64,000 nucleotides of DNA, from assembly GCA_034769895.1 (NCBI GenBank), contig CM068374.1, positions 355,308,302-355,372,301 on the forward strand. Direction: 5' to 3'. The DNA comes from Magicicada septendecula (taxonomy: Eukaryota > Arthropoda > Insecta > Hemiptera > Cicadidae). The notes beneath the pieces are model-generated. The model saw nothing but the letters and a program-made list of their open reading frames with translations. It made no database searches and was not told the DNA's origin. A program made the position numbers and the translations under genes. Positions 10,042 to 23,177 of the stretch are shown piece by piece. How positions within the stretch are numbered: position 1 is the first letter of the stretch; each line of letters starts with the position of its first letter.

Positions 10042-11047
10042 TATGCTCAATTGTACACATGGTAATTGAATTATGGTATTATATTTGTATCTGGAATAAT
10101 TACGTTTACTGTTCTTAGTATAAACATGTTAATAGAATTATTATCTGATATTTATATAAACTTATAATTACAGCCCAGCCTGCTCATTCTCTCTTATTAT
10201 TTACAGTACCTTATTTTCTGAAAAAATCCCATTTGTTCTTTAAATTCGCACATATATATCGAGGCCTCGCCCGAACACGCGTTCTCGCTTTCGTTATTCC
10301 CGGCACCTTACATTTTCACTCGCTGACCACGGCACTGTTCTCGTTATATATTCATTACTTCCTCGGGTCCCGGTCGGTATGAAGACGTTATTTCATTTAG
10401 TTATTCATACTTAAACAGTTCAACCCGACCGGGCCGCGTGGGACAACTACGGCTGGATATGAACCCTGTTGCAAGGTAACGTGCACTGCTTAGCGTCTCT
10501 GCTTAATGTGTACTGTGTTGAGGGGGGAGGAAGCTGCCGTTCACTGCCACCTGATTTTGTTGTCGTTTAACATTGAGTTGCTGTGTTCTATTGACTTTAT
10601 GCATGAAATATAGTAGTTATTTCAGCAAAGTGTGTCGACGATATTTGGCGCTGCGAGACTTACGTCACTAAAAGTGGGAGGTCCTGAGATAAGTTTCCTG
10701 TAAGGTGGCTTGTTCATCTCACAAATTGTCCGCTCCAGCGCCATTTTTTACAGCGTCGTTCGTTCCTCTTGGCGTCCCCATGGCGCGCATACGTGAGTTG
10801 AGTACGCGCACCCTCACACTCCCGCACATTTCTGAGAATTCGAGGGTGGTACAAATTCTTGGCTTGGTTACACAACAGAAACTGCGTCTTGCTGCTTTGT
10901 TTCAACACTGTTTCTTACCACGTGTTCTGTTCCAATGGAAATAACGTTGCACAATACTTTTTACAAAACCCCCAAAAATGAAATAAATAAAAATACAAAT
11001 ACCCCATACCCGCAATAAATGAAATGACCCAATTTTGACACGTTACA
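10042..11047 (-). repeat. Element B 3' LTR, right fragment
   Basis: Continuation of the LTR that begins at 1655, resuming immediately after the second AAAT copy and ending GACACGTTACA at 11047. It matches 20662-21667. Confidence 0.94.
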
Positions 11048-11395
11048 ATACCCCCTCAATGAGAATTCTGCTGTCCAGAACAGAAGAAATCTCATTGATA
11101 AAACCCCTAAGAGGACCGGTGAGGAACTGGTGCCAACAACCCCCTGGTTCTTACTCTTCATGGGTACACGACCCCCTGGCTTGGCGACTATGGACGCATC
11201 TGAACGAGATCACTGGACTTCTCCGTAAGAGATCCCAACACCGAGAAATCGAACAGACAAGTACCACAGCACACCTCACCTTCTAACATGCTACCCACCA
11301 AAATCCTCAATCCCTGGCTTAGATTATACCAGATCCTCCACCGATATGTTTCCCCTTGTATGCAAGCTGGGCTGCCTTTAGCAGATACTGGGCTC
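11048..11395 (-). ncRNA. Conserved 3' RNA domain of element B, with hairpin 11057-11097
   Basis: Minus-strand counterpart of 8321-8671. The hairpin arms are CAATGAGATTTCTTCTGTTC and GGACAGCAGAATTCTCATTG. At pair 19 this copy has a T.G wobble where A has T-A and C has C-G. A G-rich tract adjoins the LTR at 11048-11056. Confidence 0.65.
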
Positions 11396-13375
11396 ACACA
11401 CACTCACATTACATACTGACATTACATATTATAAAATGGAAAAATTCTTTAAAAGTTATTTAAATTGCAACCCATTTGTTGTTTTCATGTAAAATCGATT
11501 CAGATAAATTTTGTATAAAATTTTAAATTATTCTCTTCATTGTTTTCTGTTTTTATTTAAAATAAGTTGATTTAAACATTTCTTCTAATTAAACATATCC
11601 TAAACCTAACATGTGAATACTTAAGACTCTAACAATACAAGTCAATACAATAACTCAATAAAATAAACAGGGTTAGCACACAAACCATAAAATAATCAAT
11701 ACTTAAAATAGTCATTAGCTGGCAGACGCAAAATCAAGATTTTTTTTTTCAAAAAATATTTTCCAACAAATTTTAAAATTCAAAGAAAAAATTTAAATTT
11801 ATTGAAATGTTTCCTGTACATATAGAAATTATTTAAGATTTGCTTAAATTGATCAAAAAACACAAGTTGAATTGACTTCCATACTGCTAACTTACATGAC
11901 CTCACTGTCAGCTGATCAAAACTAGGTCAAGTCCACAACCTTGACATACATGTTATGTACAAGTTTTATCTGAAAATACATTTAACATCTGCAACATTCT
12001 AATTTTAAACACAAAACATAATAAAATAAAATATTTGAAATAAACAAAATATTATTATAAATAATAATCAAATTGACATTAAGTTATTCAAAATAAACAA
12101 TTCCTAATTTTACATTATTTCCAAATTCTATCAAAAGTTTGTCACTGGTTTCTATAAAAAGTTTTATACATTCTTATTACAAATCTCTTTCTTTACTTGA
12201 CAATCTTATTCTTCATTACTTTGGGTGATTTAAATTATTTATTCTCATTTAATTTACTACTTGATCTATATACATATATAATCTTTCTCCCTTTGACTCT
12301 AATACTAACAACTGTAACTCACATGACACCCATCTCTATCAAAATATCTATCAAAACACTCTCTAAACCTCAACTTACTAATAAACTCAAATTGCCACCT
12401 TCTCTATATATATATATAAAAAAATACTCTCTAACCCTTTGTATTTAGGATACGTGTTCCCCCCCCCCAAAACTCATTTCCCTTATCTGGTCCCTGGATT
12501 CTACCTGAGGCGGCCCCTTCCCACTAAATCGATCCCATCCCGTCCCAACTATCATTAGTTGCGGACTGCTACATTACACTACCCCCTACTACAAAATTAC
12601 CATCCCTAAAATCTCAATCTCATTACCTCACTTCAACTTCAACAAAATAACATCATTAATTATAAACATCAATATATCACTCAAAACTCTATATAGATTC
12701 TCCATGACTACTGTGTCAACATCAATACTTCTCAAAACTCTACAACATACATTAACTCAAGACAATATTTTCTCTCTACTATTTCAACTTTAACTTCAAC
12801 TTGGACAGATCTATATGTCCCATAAAATATTCATCACCCAAAAACTATCTTTTATTAACTTGCATAAATTATTACTTTATTTCTCACTTTATTAAATTAC
12901 TTTTCTCATTACTTTAAATAGCATATTAATTACTTGGAACATTTACAACCAATATACCAGTGACATTTTATTGCTGATCAGCTGATATTCCTAACACAAT
13001 TGAAACACATCTCAAAATTGAACAAATTACATGAAATATATATATTTATTTATCCTTACTTCTCAACTCCTGGTTTCCCCTTTTTCTGATTCTGATAATT
13101 TATGTTAACCGCCTGCCAGACGGTTTAATTATTTACTTAGTTGCAAATATACACACATAATGAAGACACATATTGTTATCAATGCTTATATCTAACATAC
13201 GATAATAAAATAATACATTTAAAATTATAGCATGAACACCTTATATTGAATGTATGAGCATCTAATTACTTAAACAGAGCACAAGCATTTTTACTGGATC
13301 AAAATTTGAATTAGCAAAAATTTTTTATGTTGTAAAATTTAAATTCGTGGCTCCTCTGAGTCACCTCCCATCCAC
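11396..13375 (-). other. Element B AT-rich interior
   Basis: Homologous in reverse to 6336-8320 of element A. It holds ATCAGCTGAT at 12977-12986, a one-base variant at 11907-11916, and CTGCCAG motifs at 11719 and 13110. No coding potential is seen. Confidence 0.5.
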
Positions 13376-13951
13376 ACACTCTATTGCAAATTATGTAAGG
13401 CTGTGGTGCCTCTTCGCTTTCACAAAGCCGGCATATTTTGGAGTAGTTTGACCTCTCGTGTCTTTGCTTCGGCAGTTACATTTAACGTCTGAATATCAAC
13501 ATATTCTTGGCTATAATTAAACGCCCTTAAACGGGTCTACCACCTGGCCTCGCTGTTCCTACTCGAACAGAGTGGTAGCCGCTGTTCCATAGTGCCTGGA
13601 TTTCCCCTAAAGTTCACCCCCCATTTAATTTCTACTATATACCAATTTCAAGTCAGCTATGGTCAAGGGACTTGGTATGACCATAGCTAACCGCTAGCCA
13701 AATCCACGATTAGTGCTGGTAAGGCAGTAACCGCCCGAAAAATCGGGGAAATCTAACTTGCATTTCAATGCCTGCTCTACTTCATCATTAGTATGTGCGA
13801 CATGAGAGTCTATCAGTGTGCAAATTTAATTTGCACGAAAAGGGTGTGTCGCACATTTTCACCATTTTGGCCTCCGATGGAGGTAACACTCTCTGTTACC
13901 CCCAACCCATTTCGCTATCTACGAGAGCACAGGCCACCCCCGCAATAGCAG
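13376..13951 (-). other. Conserved GC-rich middle domain of element B
   Basis: Reverse counterpart of 5741-6335 in A. It retains CTATGGAACAGCGGCTA, the TTCGGGCGG region and GGGTTGGGGGTAACAG, with scattered substitutions and small indels that would break any shared frame. Confidence 0.55.
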
Positions 13952-14435
13952 CTTAATAACTAACTAATTAAATTTTTATATACATTCTAATATAATATTT
14001 TCATCAATAATCATTTAACTCATTCATACCTTTCTACCATTGGACTTTCTTAAAATTTTCAAAATTTATTATTAATAATTAGTATATATCATTCTTCAGT
14101 TATTATTAGAATTTTAATTATCATTTTTATCTAACACAATTATTTCAAAACATCTCATTACTGAATTAACATCTCAATTACACCTGTAAACATTTTTATT
14201 ATACATGATTCATATTGTAAAAGTTCTATACTTACAGTCCATTTAACACGATATACACAAAACATATTCACCATGCCACCTTACTTTCACCTCACCTCTG
14301 AAACACTTGACATAAATATTAGTTTAAATCAAACAATTTCTCATTTAATTACCAAATTCCCAAAACTCGTAAAATAATTTAAATTCATTTAGAAAATTTA
14401 ACTACATTACCTTTAAACAATCAATCAAAATATTC

Positions 14436-15648
14436 TGTAACTTTCTATCTTTTTCTTTGGTAAAATTTTATATTTCAAATTAAGTTAACACTTCCACTTA
14501 CCTTACGACTTTGATCTGGCCGGATCGCATAGTGTGGACTAACCCATTTCGTTCGACGAACTCTGACGATACATATAACGAAATAAGGCATTGAAAGAAT
14601 TTAACTCTCAATTGTATGGAAGAGAAATCAGATTTTTCTTTATTACTCAGAAATGTTGAAATGTTAAATCTTCTTGTTACATATTGTGCAACTCTTACAC
14701 CTTACTGACTATCGCTTACCTTATCATGGACAATTATATAACTTCATTCACACACATATACACTTAATTCAGCCCAGCATTGCACACTCACTACTCCCAT
14801 TCCATTATAAAACCCCAATTACCCAATTGAATACATGATTTTAGATCACTACCGGCAACGCGTTCTTCTGTGACCTCGTGGCCAGCCCGCGATAGGTCGA
14901 AAACGTCTCGAAAAGGACGAAACTGAATCACAAATTTGGATATTATTGTTCTACAACTATCCTCCCATCCTGTCACTGGTTTTAGAAAATGACTACTTCA
15001 CTTTCATTATCAAATACTAATGAAATTATATGAGCATATTTAGCTCACGTGTCGGCGCCGACACAGTCAGTGATGAACTGGACAATGTGCTTTCCTCGAG
15101 TCGCGGGAAATGAACAGTCACGGCCATCCGGTTTTAGTCGCCGTTGGTGGTTAATTGCGGTGGCATAACCATTTTATGCATGGATTATAACTGGCATGTG
15201 TGTGTGTCCAGAGGCTGATATTGGCATCTGCTCTGCTGATGTCGCTCACAGTAGGCGGAGTTTGACGCTGGTTTTCCGGTAGCCGGTCACTTAGAACTAA
15301 TAACTTCTCGTCCCAGCGCCATGTTGGTCTCAACTGCGTTGTCATTCACGGCGTCAGTGCCGACCCCCGCCCGGCTGAGTTGCATACGGGCGTCAAAACA
15401 CATGCACAGAGTTCTTAGAATTTTGGTGGAGGGAAATTCTTCTGCCGTTACACCACTGAAATTGCGTGTCGCTTTTGTTCCAAACTCTGTTTCTCAACCT
15501 CGTGCTGTTGCTTGTTAAATAACGTTGCACAATACAATTACAGTTTTTTCAAATTTATTATACCAGTCCGCCCGAAAACGAAATAAGTAACAATATAATA
15601 ATGCCCCAAACGGTTAAAAATAAAAACACCCAAAAATGACCCGCTACA
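14436..15648 (-). repeat. Element C 3' LTR
   Basis: A 1,213-bp LTR, TGTAAC at 14436 to GCTACA at 15648 on the plus strand. It is a diverged relative of LTR A and LTR B, sharing the signature CAGCCCAGCATTGC near 14770 and the AATAACGTTGCACAATAC segment near 15520. Small open frames at 14791-15518 are non-conserved. Confidence 0.9.
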
Positions 15649-15995
15649 ATACCCCCTCGATGAGAATTCTGCTGTCCATGACAGAAGAAATCTCATCGAT
15701 AAACCCGAAGAGGACCGGTGAGGAACTGGTGCCAACAACCCCCTGGTTCTTAATCTGCATGGGTACACGACCCCCCTGGCTCAGCGACCATGGACTCATC
15801 TGAACGAGATCACTGGACTTCTCCGTTAGAGATCCCAACACCGAGAAATCGATCAGACTCGCACCATAGCCCACCTCGCCCTTCAACATACTACCCCCAA
15901 AAATCCTCAATCCCTGGCTAAAATTATCCCAGCTCCTCCGCCGATATGGATCCCCTTTTTTGCAAGCTGGGCTGCCTTTGGCAAATACTGGGCTC
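15649..15995 (-). ncRNA. Conserved 3' RNA domain of element C, with hairpin 15658-15698
   Basis: The same landmarks as in A and B are present. The hairpin arms on the minus strand are CGATGAGATTTCTTCTGTC and GACAGCAGAATTCTCATCG. Pairs 2 and 19 are changed on both sides relative to A, so pairing is kept. An open frame of 121 codons on this strand crosses it but is not shared by D or E. Confidence 0.65.
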
Positions 15996-18415
15996 ACACA
16001 CTCTAACATTACATATTACCATAACACCTAAGAACAAAACTTTCTTTTAAAATTTTTCAAAAATTTAAAAAATTCAAAATTCAAAAAATAATCGTTTATC
16101 AAAAAATTCTCTTCCTCTTTTTTCTAATTTTTGTTTCAATGACTTAACCTAAACATTTCTACTAATACAAATACATCCTTACTCTAGTATGAGAATCCCT
16201 TATAGTCTACCAATATAATGCAATACAATAAAAGCAACATGGTTAATACACACATAATAAAAACTCATTATCTAAAATAGTCATTCGCTGGCAGGCGAAA
16301 AATCTAGTTTTTTTTTTCAAAAAAAATTTAAAATTTCCAAAAATTTTAAAATTCAAAAAAAATTTAAATTTATTCATTAAATTTTTTATTAAATTTATTT
16401 ATTAAATATTTATTAAAACTATTCAAATATTGGTTTGAATTAATTAAACAAACAAATCACAATTGGCTTCCTACTATACACAAGCTTAGTAGGTGTATGA
16501 ACTCATCAGCTGATCATAACTAGGTCAAGTCCAAAACCCTTGACCTACATATGTTATGTATGATTTCTGAAAACACCTTGAACATTTTCAATATCCTACC
16601 TTGAAATACAAAACATAATAAACAAAATATTTAAAACAAACAAAATATTAATATAAATAATAAACAGATTGACATTTAAATTATTTAAAACAAACAATTC
16701 TTGACTTTACATTATTTTAAAATTTTATCACAATTCTGTCACTGGTTGAAAAAACAATTGTATATTCCTTATTATAAATTCCTCTCTTTAGTTAACAGTT
16801 TAATTCTACATTACTTTGGGTGTTATAAATCATTTATTCTCAATTACTGTATTAGATCTCTATACATATATAAACTTTCTCCCTCTGACTCTAATATTAA
16901 TCAACTTCCATTCTCATGACACCCATCTCTACCAAAAATATCTACTAATCAGGACACTCTAAACCCCAACTTATCATGTAACACACTTCGCCGCCTTCTC
17001 TACATATATAATACTCGCTAACCCTTTGTATATATAGGATACGTGTTTCCTTCCCAAAAACTCCTTTCCCTTATTTGGCCCCCGGATTTTACCTAAGGCG
17101 GCCCCTCCTCACTAAAATCTATTCCAATTCCCGTCCCAACCCTTGTTGCGGACTCCCCAACTACACTACCCCCTAATACAAAATTGCCATCCCCAAAAAA
17201 TCTCAAACTCATTACATTACTACAAATACACAAAATAACCTCATTAACTATAAAAACAACAATATATCATTCAAAATCTACATAAAGTCTCCATTACCAC
17301 TGTGTCAACATCTATATTTCACAAAATTCTGTTATATCACATCAACTCAAAAACAACATTACATTATATTCATCTCCATTATTTCAAATTCAACTTTTCA
17401 TTCAACTTGGACAGATAAATGCGTCCCATAAAATTATGCATCACCCAAAACTCGTCTCTTATTCGCTGGCATAAATTGTCACTTTATTTCTCAGATTCTT
17501 TTTATCTTTACTTCAAAATATCTGTAGTACACCAAACATTAATTACTTGTAACATTTACAAACCAATATACCAGTGACATGGTATTGTTGATCAGCTGAT
17601 ATCCTAACATAATAAGAACACAATGAATACCTTTCAAAATTGAACAATTACATGTAATACATTATCACCCCTTACTTCTGTTATGTTGCTTGCCTGCCAG
17701 GCGTCTAATTCTTGGCTTAGAAAAATACACACATAATAAAAATTACATATTCTTGTATACATTATCATATAATATTTACATCAATAATCGTCTAACCCAT
17801 TCATAACCTTTTACCGTTTAACTTTCTTGAAATTTTCAAAATTTATTATTAATAGTCCTTATATATCATTTTTCATTTATTATAAAAAAATTTTTTAATT
17901 ATCATTTTTATTAAACACAATGATTGCATCAAAATTTCACTATTGCATTAACACCTCAATCACACCTGTAAACATTTTTTATTATACATGATTATAAAAT
18001 TTTCATACTTACACTCCTCTATACACACAAAACATAATCACCATCCTCTCTGAAACATTTCACAAAATTTATTAGCTTCAAATAAATAATTAATCATTCA
18101 CTACCAAATTTCTATCTCGTAAAACAAATTGAATTTACACAAAATTTAATTATACAACATTTACATAATCAATTAAAATATATCAAATCATTTTAATTAA
18201 ATTAATCATTATCAATATAGAATTTATTACCATCCAAACAATTATAATTCTCTGATTACTTGTTTTCAAAATTAATTTGGTTTATTTATTTAAATTGCAA
18301 GTATTTCAATATTCTTATCACAACAATCATCTTACATACACACATATAAATTCACTATATTTTATTTACAACTCTTGTTAATTGTTATTCCATTTTTTCC
18401 ACACTTCTGTCCAAA
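15996..18415 (-). other. Element C AT-rich interior
   Basis: No gene is seen. ATCAGCTGAT lies at 16505-16514 and 17591-17600, and CTGCCAG motifs at 16288 and 17692, in the same order as A and B. It also resembles the B sequence that follows (18262-18425 versus 18665-18860). Confidence 0.5.
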
Positions 18416-18578
18416 TCTGTTTCTCAACCTCGTGCTGTTGCTTGTTAAATAACGTTGCACAATACAATTACAGTTTTTTCAAATTTATTATACCAGTCCG
18501 CCTGAAAACGAAATAAGTAACAATATAATAATGCCCCAAACGGTTAAAAATAAAAACACCCAAAAATGACCCGCTACA
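18416..18578 (-). repeat. Truncated 5' LTR of element C
   Basis: Matches 15486-15648 except for a couple of bases, then breaks off at CCAAATCTG, where gag-region sequence resembling 18840-18855 is joined. The bases TCTG are common to both partners, consistent with a microhomology deletion. Confidence 0.8.
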
Positions 18579-18903
18579 ATTCAAACCATCTCCAATTATT
18601 TTAATTACATTCATTATTAAAATACAAATTCCAATACTATCAAAATATTTACTATTAACCAATTCCTGTTTTCAAAATTAATTCTGATATTTATTAAATT
18701 GCAAAATATTAATATTATTATTATCACTTACCTACATACATACATTGTTTATCTGACCTTCTGCAACACATAAATAAATTCACTACAATTATTTACAAAC
18801 TTTTGTTATTAACTGTTCAATTTTTTCGCACTTCATTGTCCAAATCTGCCATGTCAGAACCATAAAACATAATGTTTATCACTGTCTTTTATTGTTTTAT
18901 AGT

Positions 18904-20120
18904 TTAGCCTCCATCGTCATAGATTAACCTTGGCTTTATATAACATTGTTCAATTTCATTAACACACAAATTACTGTTTTGTGTGTTATAACCATAAAAC
19001 CTGACTTCATTCATCTTACCAACATACTCATTAAACCAGTCCACATTAAGTATTTTTGTTAAGTCTCCGTCAGTAAATTAATTCATTATCGGGTTAATTA
19101 CTTTTGTCAAATCATTATAGTCATTATTATTCAAATATACTTCTAAACTTTCTTTCCATTCGTCATACTTTCTCTTCAATTCATACAATTCTGTTTCTTT
19201 ATTAACATACAAATCTCTGTTTAACTCTCTCTCATCACCACACCACATCACACTCTCAAAATTACTACAGACAGAGGGTACAACATTATACAACAAAAAT
19301 AAATACTTCAATCATCTACCAACACGGGACTCTTGCCCTTCTTAAACAACACTTGTGAACACATTAAATCATCATAAACATTATAAATAATAAGGGGAAA
19401 ATTTACCCCCTGTCCCCACTCTGCCTCTATACTATTTTTCCTCTCTCTCTCTAACTCATACACACACATTAACATTTCAATATCACTACAGTCTGCAATT
19501 TCATTAGTACTCTCATTATTTATTTTTACCGTATCAGTCTCTGATACTAACTCTTCAAACACATTATTATACTCAATATTATTATTCTCATTATTTTCAA
19601 CATTATTGTTATCACTTGTTATCTTACTCTCTACTACTACGTTTTTACCCATATCATTATAATTATCCTCTGTTTTACATTCAAAATTTTCAATTACCTT
19701 TTGTCTTTGTTTATCTAATTTTTCCACCACATTACTCTCTATTTTGTCGATTCTGTTATTCATATTTTTTAATGAATGACTCAATGTTTCATTCAATTCA
19801 TATTTCAATTTGTTCCAGTTACTCTCACATTTGATTTGTACTTTATTAATTTCAGTTTTGAGTTCATCCAATTTGCAATTAAATTCACTTTTAATTTCGG
19901 TCTTAATTTCATTCAATTTGTTATTCTGTGTATCTAATTTCTCATTTACACTACTACTCTGTTTTTCTATCATTGCTTGTATTACTTTAAACATTTCATA
20001 CGTATCGTCAGATTTTTTACTTTGGATAGGTGTCGATTGATATTCGACATCTTTCATTATTTTTGATTCGGTTATTTCTGCATTACTGTCAGTGAAGCTG
20101 ACTTCTTCATTATTTGCCAT
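18904..20120 (-). pseudogene. Element B gag-like gene, frameshifted near its end
   Basis: The start is ATG at 20118-20120 (MANNEEVSF). About 270 residues are open to 19308. The frame is then displaced (19078-19311) and the recognisable end YDDGG-stop is at 18904-18921, in yet another register. The N-terminal part is a strong predicted coiled coil (NEKLDTQNNKLNEIKTEIKS, later LKNMNNRIDKIESNVVEKLD), as in A and E. A WGQGVNFPLI segment matches the D and E homologues. It lies directly after the 5' LTR on the same strand. I infer a Gag-like role; no enzyme motif is seen. Confidence 0.6.
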
Positions 20121-20307
20121 TTTTTACCTTGTATATAAACAACTGTAAATCACAATAAAACAAACCTAACCTACTCGCACGTGCGTAATTGTGTGCGATA
20201 CAATTTTTTACAAATTCGTCATTACCACATCCTATTTTCTGTGCATTAAAATAGGTCTATCCCGTATAAATAAAATTAAACGAAAATCCTGGCAGGCGAA
20301 AGCCATT

Positions 20308-21667
20308 TGTAACAATAAAAAAGTAGGCCGAAATATATTAAATACATAAAATACACTACCAGGACTTACCTGTACTCAGCCGCAACTACTTACCATACTC
20401 AAATTTTATCAGAAGATCAGGGTCGCCACGATTATTTTTTATAGGCTAAAATATCGAAAACCTTTACACTCCACCTTAAATAAAAAGGACAATTTTGCGA
20501 TCTGATCACATCCAATTAATAATTCAGAAAGTTTCCGGAACGTTTAGACGAATTTTGCAACACAGAAATGAGAACGTGGTAATGACAAAATAACTTAGTC
20601 TAACACATTTTAGTGATTAAATGAATACTTTTAATGTTCTCTTCCTTGAAAATAAAATTATGCTCAATTGTACACATGGTAATTGAATTATGGTATTATA
20701 TTTGTATCTGGAATAATTACGTTTACTGTTCTTAGTATAAACATGTTAATAGAATTATTATCTGATATTTATATAAACTTATAATTACAGCCCAGCCTGC
20801 TCATTCTCTCTTATTATTTACAGTACCTTATTTTCTGAAAAAATCCCATTTGTTCTTTAAATTTGCACATATATATCGAGGCCTCGCCCGAACACGCGTT
20901 CTCGCTTTCGTTATTCCCGGCACCTTACATTTTCACTCGCTGACCACGGCACTGTTCTCGTTATATATTCATTACTTCCTCGGGTCCCGGTCGGTATGAA
21001 GACGTTATTTCATTTAGTTATTCATACTTAAACAGTTCAACCCGACCGGGCCGCATGGGACAACTACGGCTGGATATGAACCCTGTTGCAAGGTAACGTG
21101 CACTGCTTAGCGTCTCTGCTTAATGTGTACTGTGTTGAGGGGGGAGGAAGCTGCCGTTCACTGCCACCTGATTTCATTGTCGTTTAACATTGAGTTGCTG
21201 TGTTCTATTGACTTTATGCATAAAATATAGTAGTTATTTCAGCAAAGCGTGTCGACGATATTTGGCGCTGCGAGACTTACGTCACTAAAAGTGGGAGGTC
21301 CTGAGATAAGTTTCCTGTAAGGTGGCTTGTTCATCTCACAAATTGTCCGCTCCAGCGCCATTTTTTACAGCGTCGTTCGTTCCTCTTGGCGTCCCCACGC
21401 CGCGCATACGTGAGTTGTTGAGTACGCGCACCCTCACACTCCCGCACATTTCTGAGAATTCGAGGGTGGTACAAATTCTTGGCTTGGTTACACAACAGAA
21501 ACTGCGTCTTGCTGCTTTGTTTCAACACTGTTTCTTACCACGTGTTCTGTTCCAATGGAAATAACGTTGCACAATACTTTTTACAAAACCCCCAAAAATG
21601 AAATAAATAAAAATACAAATACCCCATACCCGCAATAAATGAAATGACCCAATTTTGACACGTTACA
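20308..21667 (-). repeat. Element B 5' LTR (uninterrupted; carries the empty site of A)
   Basis: A 1,360-bp LTR. On the minus strand it starts TGTAACGTGTC at 21667 and ends GTTACA at 20308. At 20652-20662 it shows GAAAATAAAATTATG without an insertion, the ancestral state of the junctions at 2004 and 10038. A small 80-codon open frame at 21322-21564 also occurs in the other LTR copy and is not taken as a gene. Confidence 0.94.
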
Positions 21668-21671
21668 CACT

Positions 21672-23177
21672 GCTTCTTTTCCACATCGTAATATATCGAT
21701 ACAATCGCATATTAAAAAAATCGAAAATGTACTGCAGCATCAGATAAAGGGACAGTTCCAATTTTACAGTATAGAAAATGTTCTTTTAGCTCTACATTTA
21801 CTAATTCTGTAACACACATATTATTTGGTTTTGAGTACCATATACATAAGCTTTTGAGTAAATATACAAACGGACATGTTGCATATGGCAATGGCATGTT
21901 AATATTTCATGATATGAACACCAATTGAGTACAATAAATTTGTTATGAAAAACTTATACATAAACACAATTTCTATGAATAATAGAATAAATACTAAACA
22001 TGGGGAAAATATTAAAATATGATGTAATTAATCATGTTAAATAAAACTAAGGAAATTGAAATACAAATTATGTTACGATGTATTTTAAGTTTGTTAACCA
22101 ACATACTCAAAAATTGTGAATACCGTCTTATATGTGAGATTATAACTTATTTGTATTAACTGAAAATGTCAAAAACTGTAAGTTGAAATTAACATGCAAG
22201 GTTTAAAAACAGGTAATTAGTAGATTTGGAATTGTAAGTAAAGTAGATAACTGATTTTAAACATGGAAAATACCTACAATATTTAAAAAGTACGTTCTAT
22301 GCAAAAAAGGGAGAGGGGGAGGGGGAGGGGGAGGAGGAGGAGGAGGAGGAGGAGGAGGAGGAGAACAGTTAATGCAAAAGGAAGTAAAAAGTTATCATCA
22401 CTTTTAATTTAGATCTATAGGACACATCTTAATAAAAATCTATGATCACAGAGAAAAGACGTAAAACATCGAAAACAAAGCTCATAAAACAAAACAAGTA
22501 CTGCAAGATGAAGTAAAAAATATGAATATTCTGTATTTGTAAATAAAACTGAGTTTTAACACAAAACAAGTTGAAAGTTTTATGATAAATAATATTTGAG
22601 CTACTACTTACAAGGTAAGATTTATCTAATATATAAACCAACACAAGTCATTATGGTTGTTAAATACCTCAAACAACTAAAGACTTTCATCAAATCACCT
22701 ATAAACAGAGAATGACACTTTATAATACTTTTATTATTTGAGATTGTTAACTTATATACTAATTGTTTATTATTTTTATTTGATTGTTTCTTTTTCGTTA
22801 ATATAACACTGATCTCCAATGTTATATGTTAATTAATGTTTTATTTAAATAAGAGTTTTATAGTCGAAATTCAATTCACTATCAGCTGTCATAGTCACTT
22901 GTTAAAAAAAAAAAAAATTGCAGACTTGTAATTTTGATCAATAAAAAGAAAGCAAGCTTATGCTCTCTACTGTTATGATTTCAACAAAATTAATTCTAAG
23001 AGTTGGTCCAACTGTTAATTATAATATTCCTATGCTGAGATGATAGAAAATATGTGTGACTATGTGTTGTGTGAGCGTAGCATTACACAAGGCTTCCACA
23101 CTCATTGATCTTTCCACACATGCCTTCCAAAATGTGGTCAACTATTCTACTGGCATATAAGTCAGTTTTGTCAGATA
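21672..23177. other. Anonymous UMPS intron sequence
   Basis: AT-rich with short open frames that look random. It contains the GGA microsatellite. No exon or named repeat recognised. Confidence 0.5.
22309..22363 (+). repeat. (GGGGGA)n / (GGA)n microsatellite
   Basis: A purine-only run of GAGGGGGAG units passing into pure GGA repeats. This is the most asymmetric purine tract in the intron. Confidence 0.95.

Larger units (their letters stand above)
14436..18578 (-). mobile_element. Element C: LTR retrotransposon with truncated 5' LTR, inserted in B
   Basis: TSD ATTC flanks it at 14432-14435 and 18579-18582. Read on the minus strand, the 3' LTR is 14436-15648 (TGTAGCGGGTC at its 5' end). The interior is about 15649-18415, and only the first ~163 bases of the 5' LTR remain (18416-18578). 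The interior keeps the 3' RNA domain and AT-rich sequence homologous to A and B. The gag-like region, the middle domain and most of the 5' LTR are absent, so this is a deletion derivative that cannot act alone. Confidence 0.88.
1655..21667 (-). mobile_element. Element B: LTR retrotransposon, non-autonomous type, interrupted by A and C
   Basis: The outer boundaries are TGTAAC at 1655 and GTTACA at 21667, with TSD CACT at 1651-1654 and 21668-21671. The element reads on the minus strand: 5' LTR 20308-21667, gag-like frame 18904-20120, conserved middle domain about 13376-13951, 3' RNA domain 11048-11395, and 3' LTR 1655-2004 plus 10042-11047. Removing A (with one AAAT) and C (with one ATTC) leaves about 7.8 kb. 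No reverse transcriptase, integrase or protease frame is visible in the 7 kb of interior, so it probably depended on another element. The two LTRs differ at only scattered sites (for example near 1880 versus 20532), indicating fairly recent insertion into the UMPS intron. Confidence 0.92.

Noticed and set aside
14791..15518. Three small open frames in LTR C
   Set aside because: CpG-rich LTR sequence; the frames are not conserved in LTR A or B and only one short LTR remnant remains at the other end.
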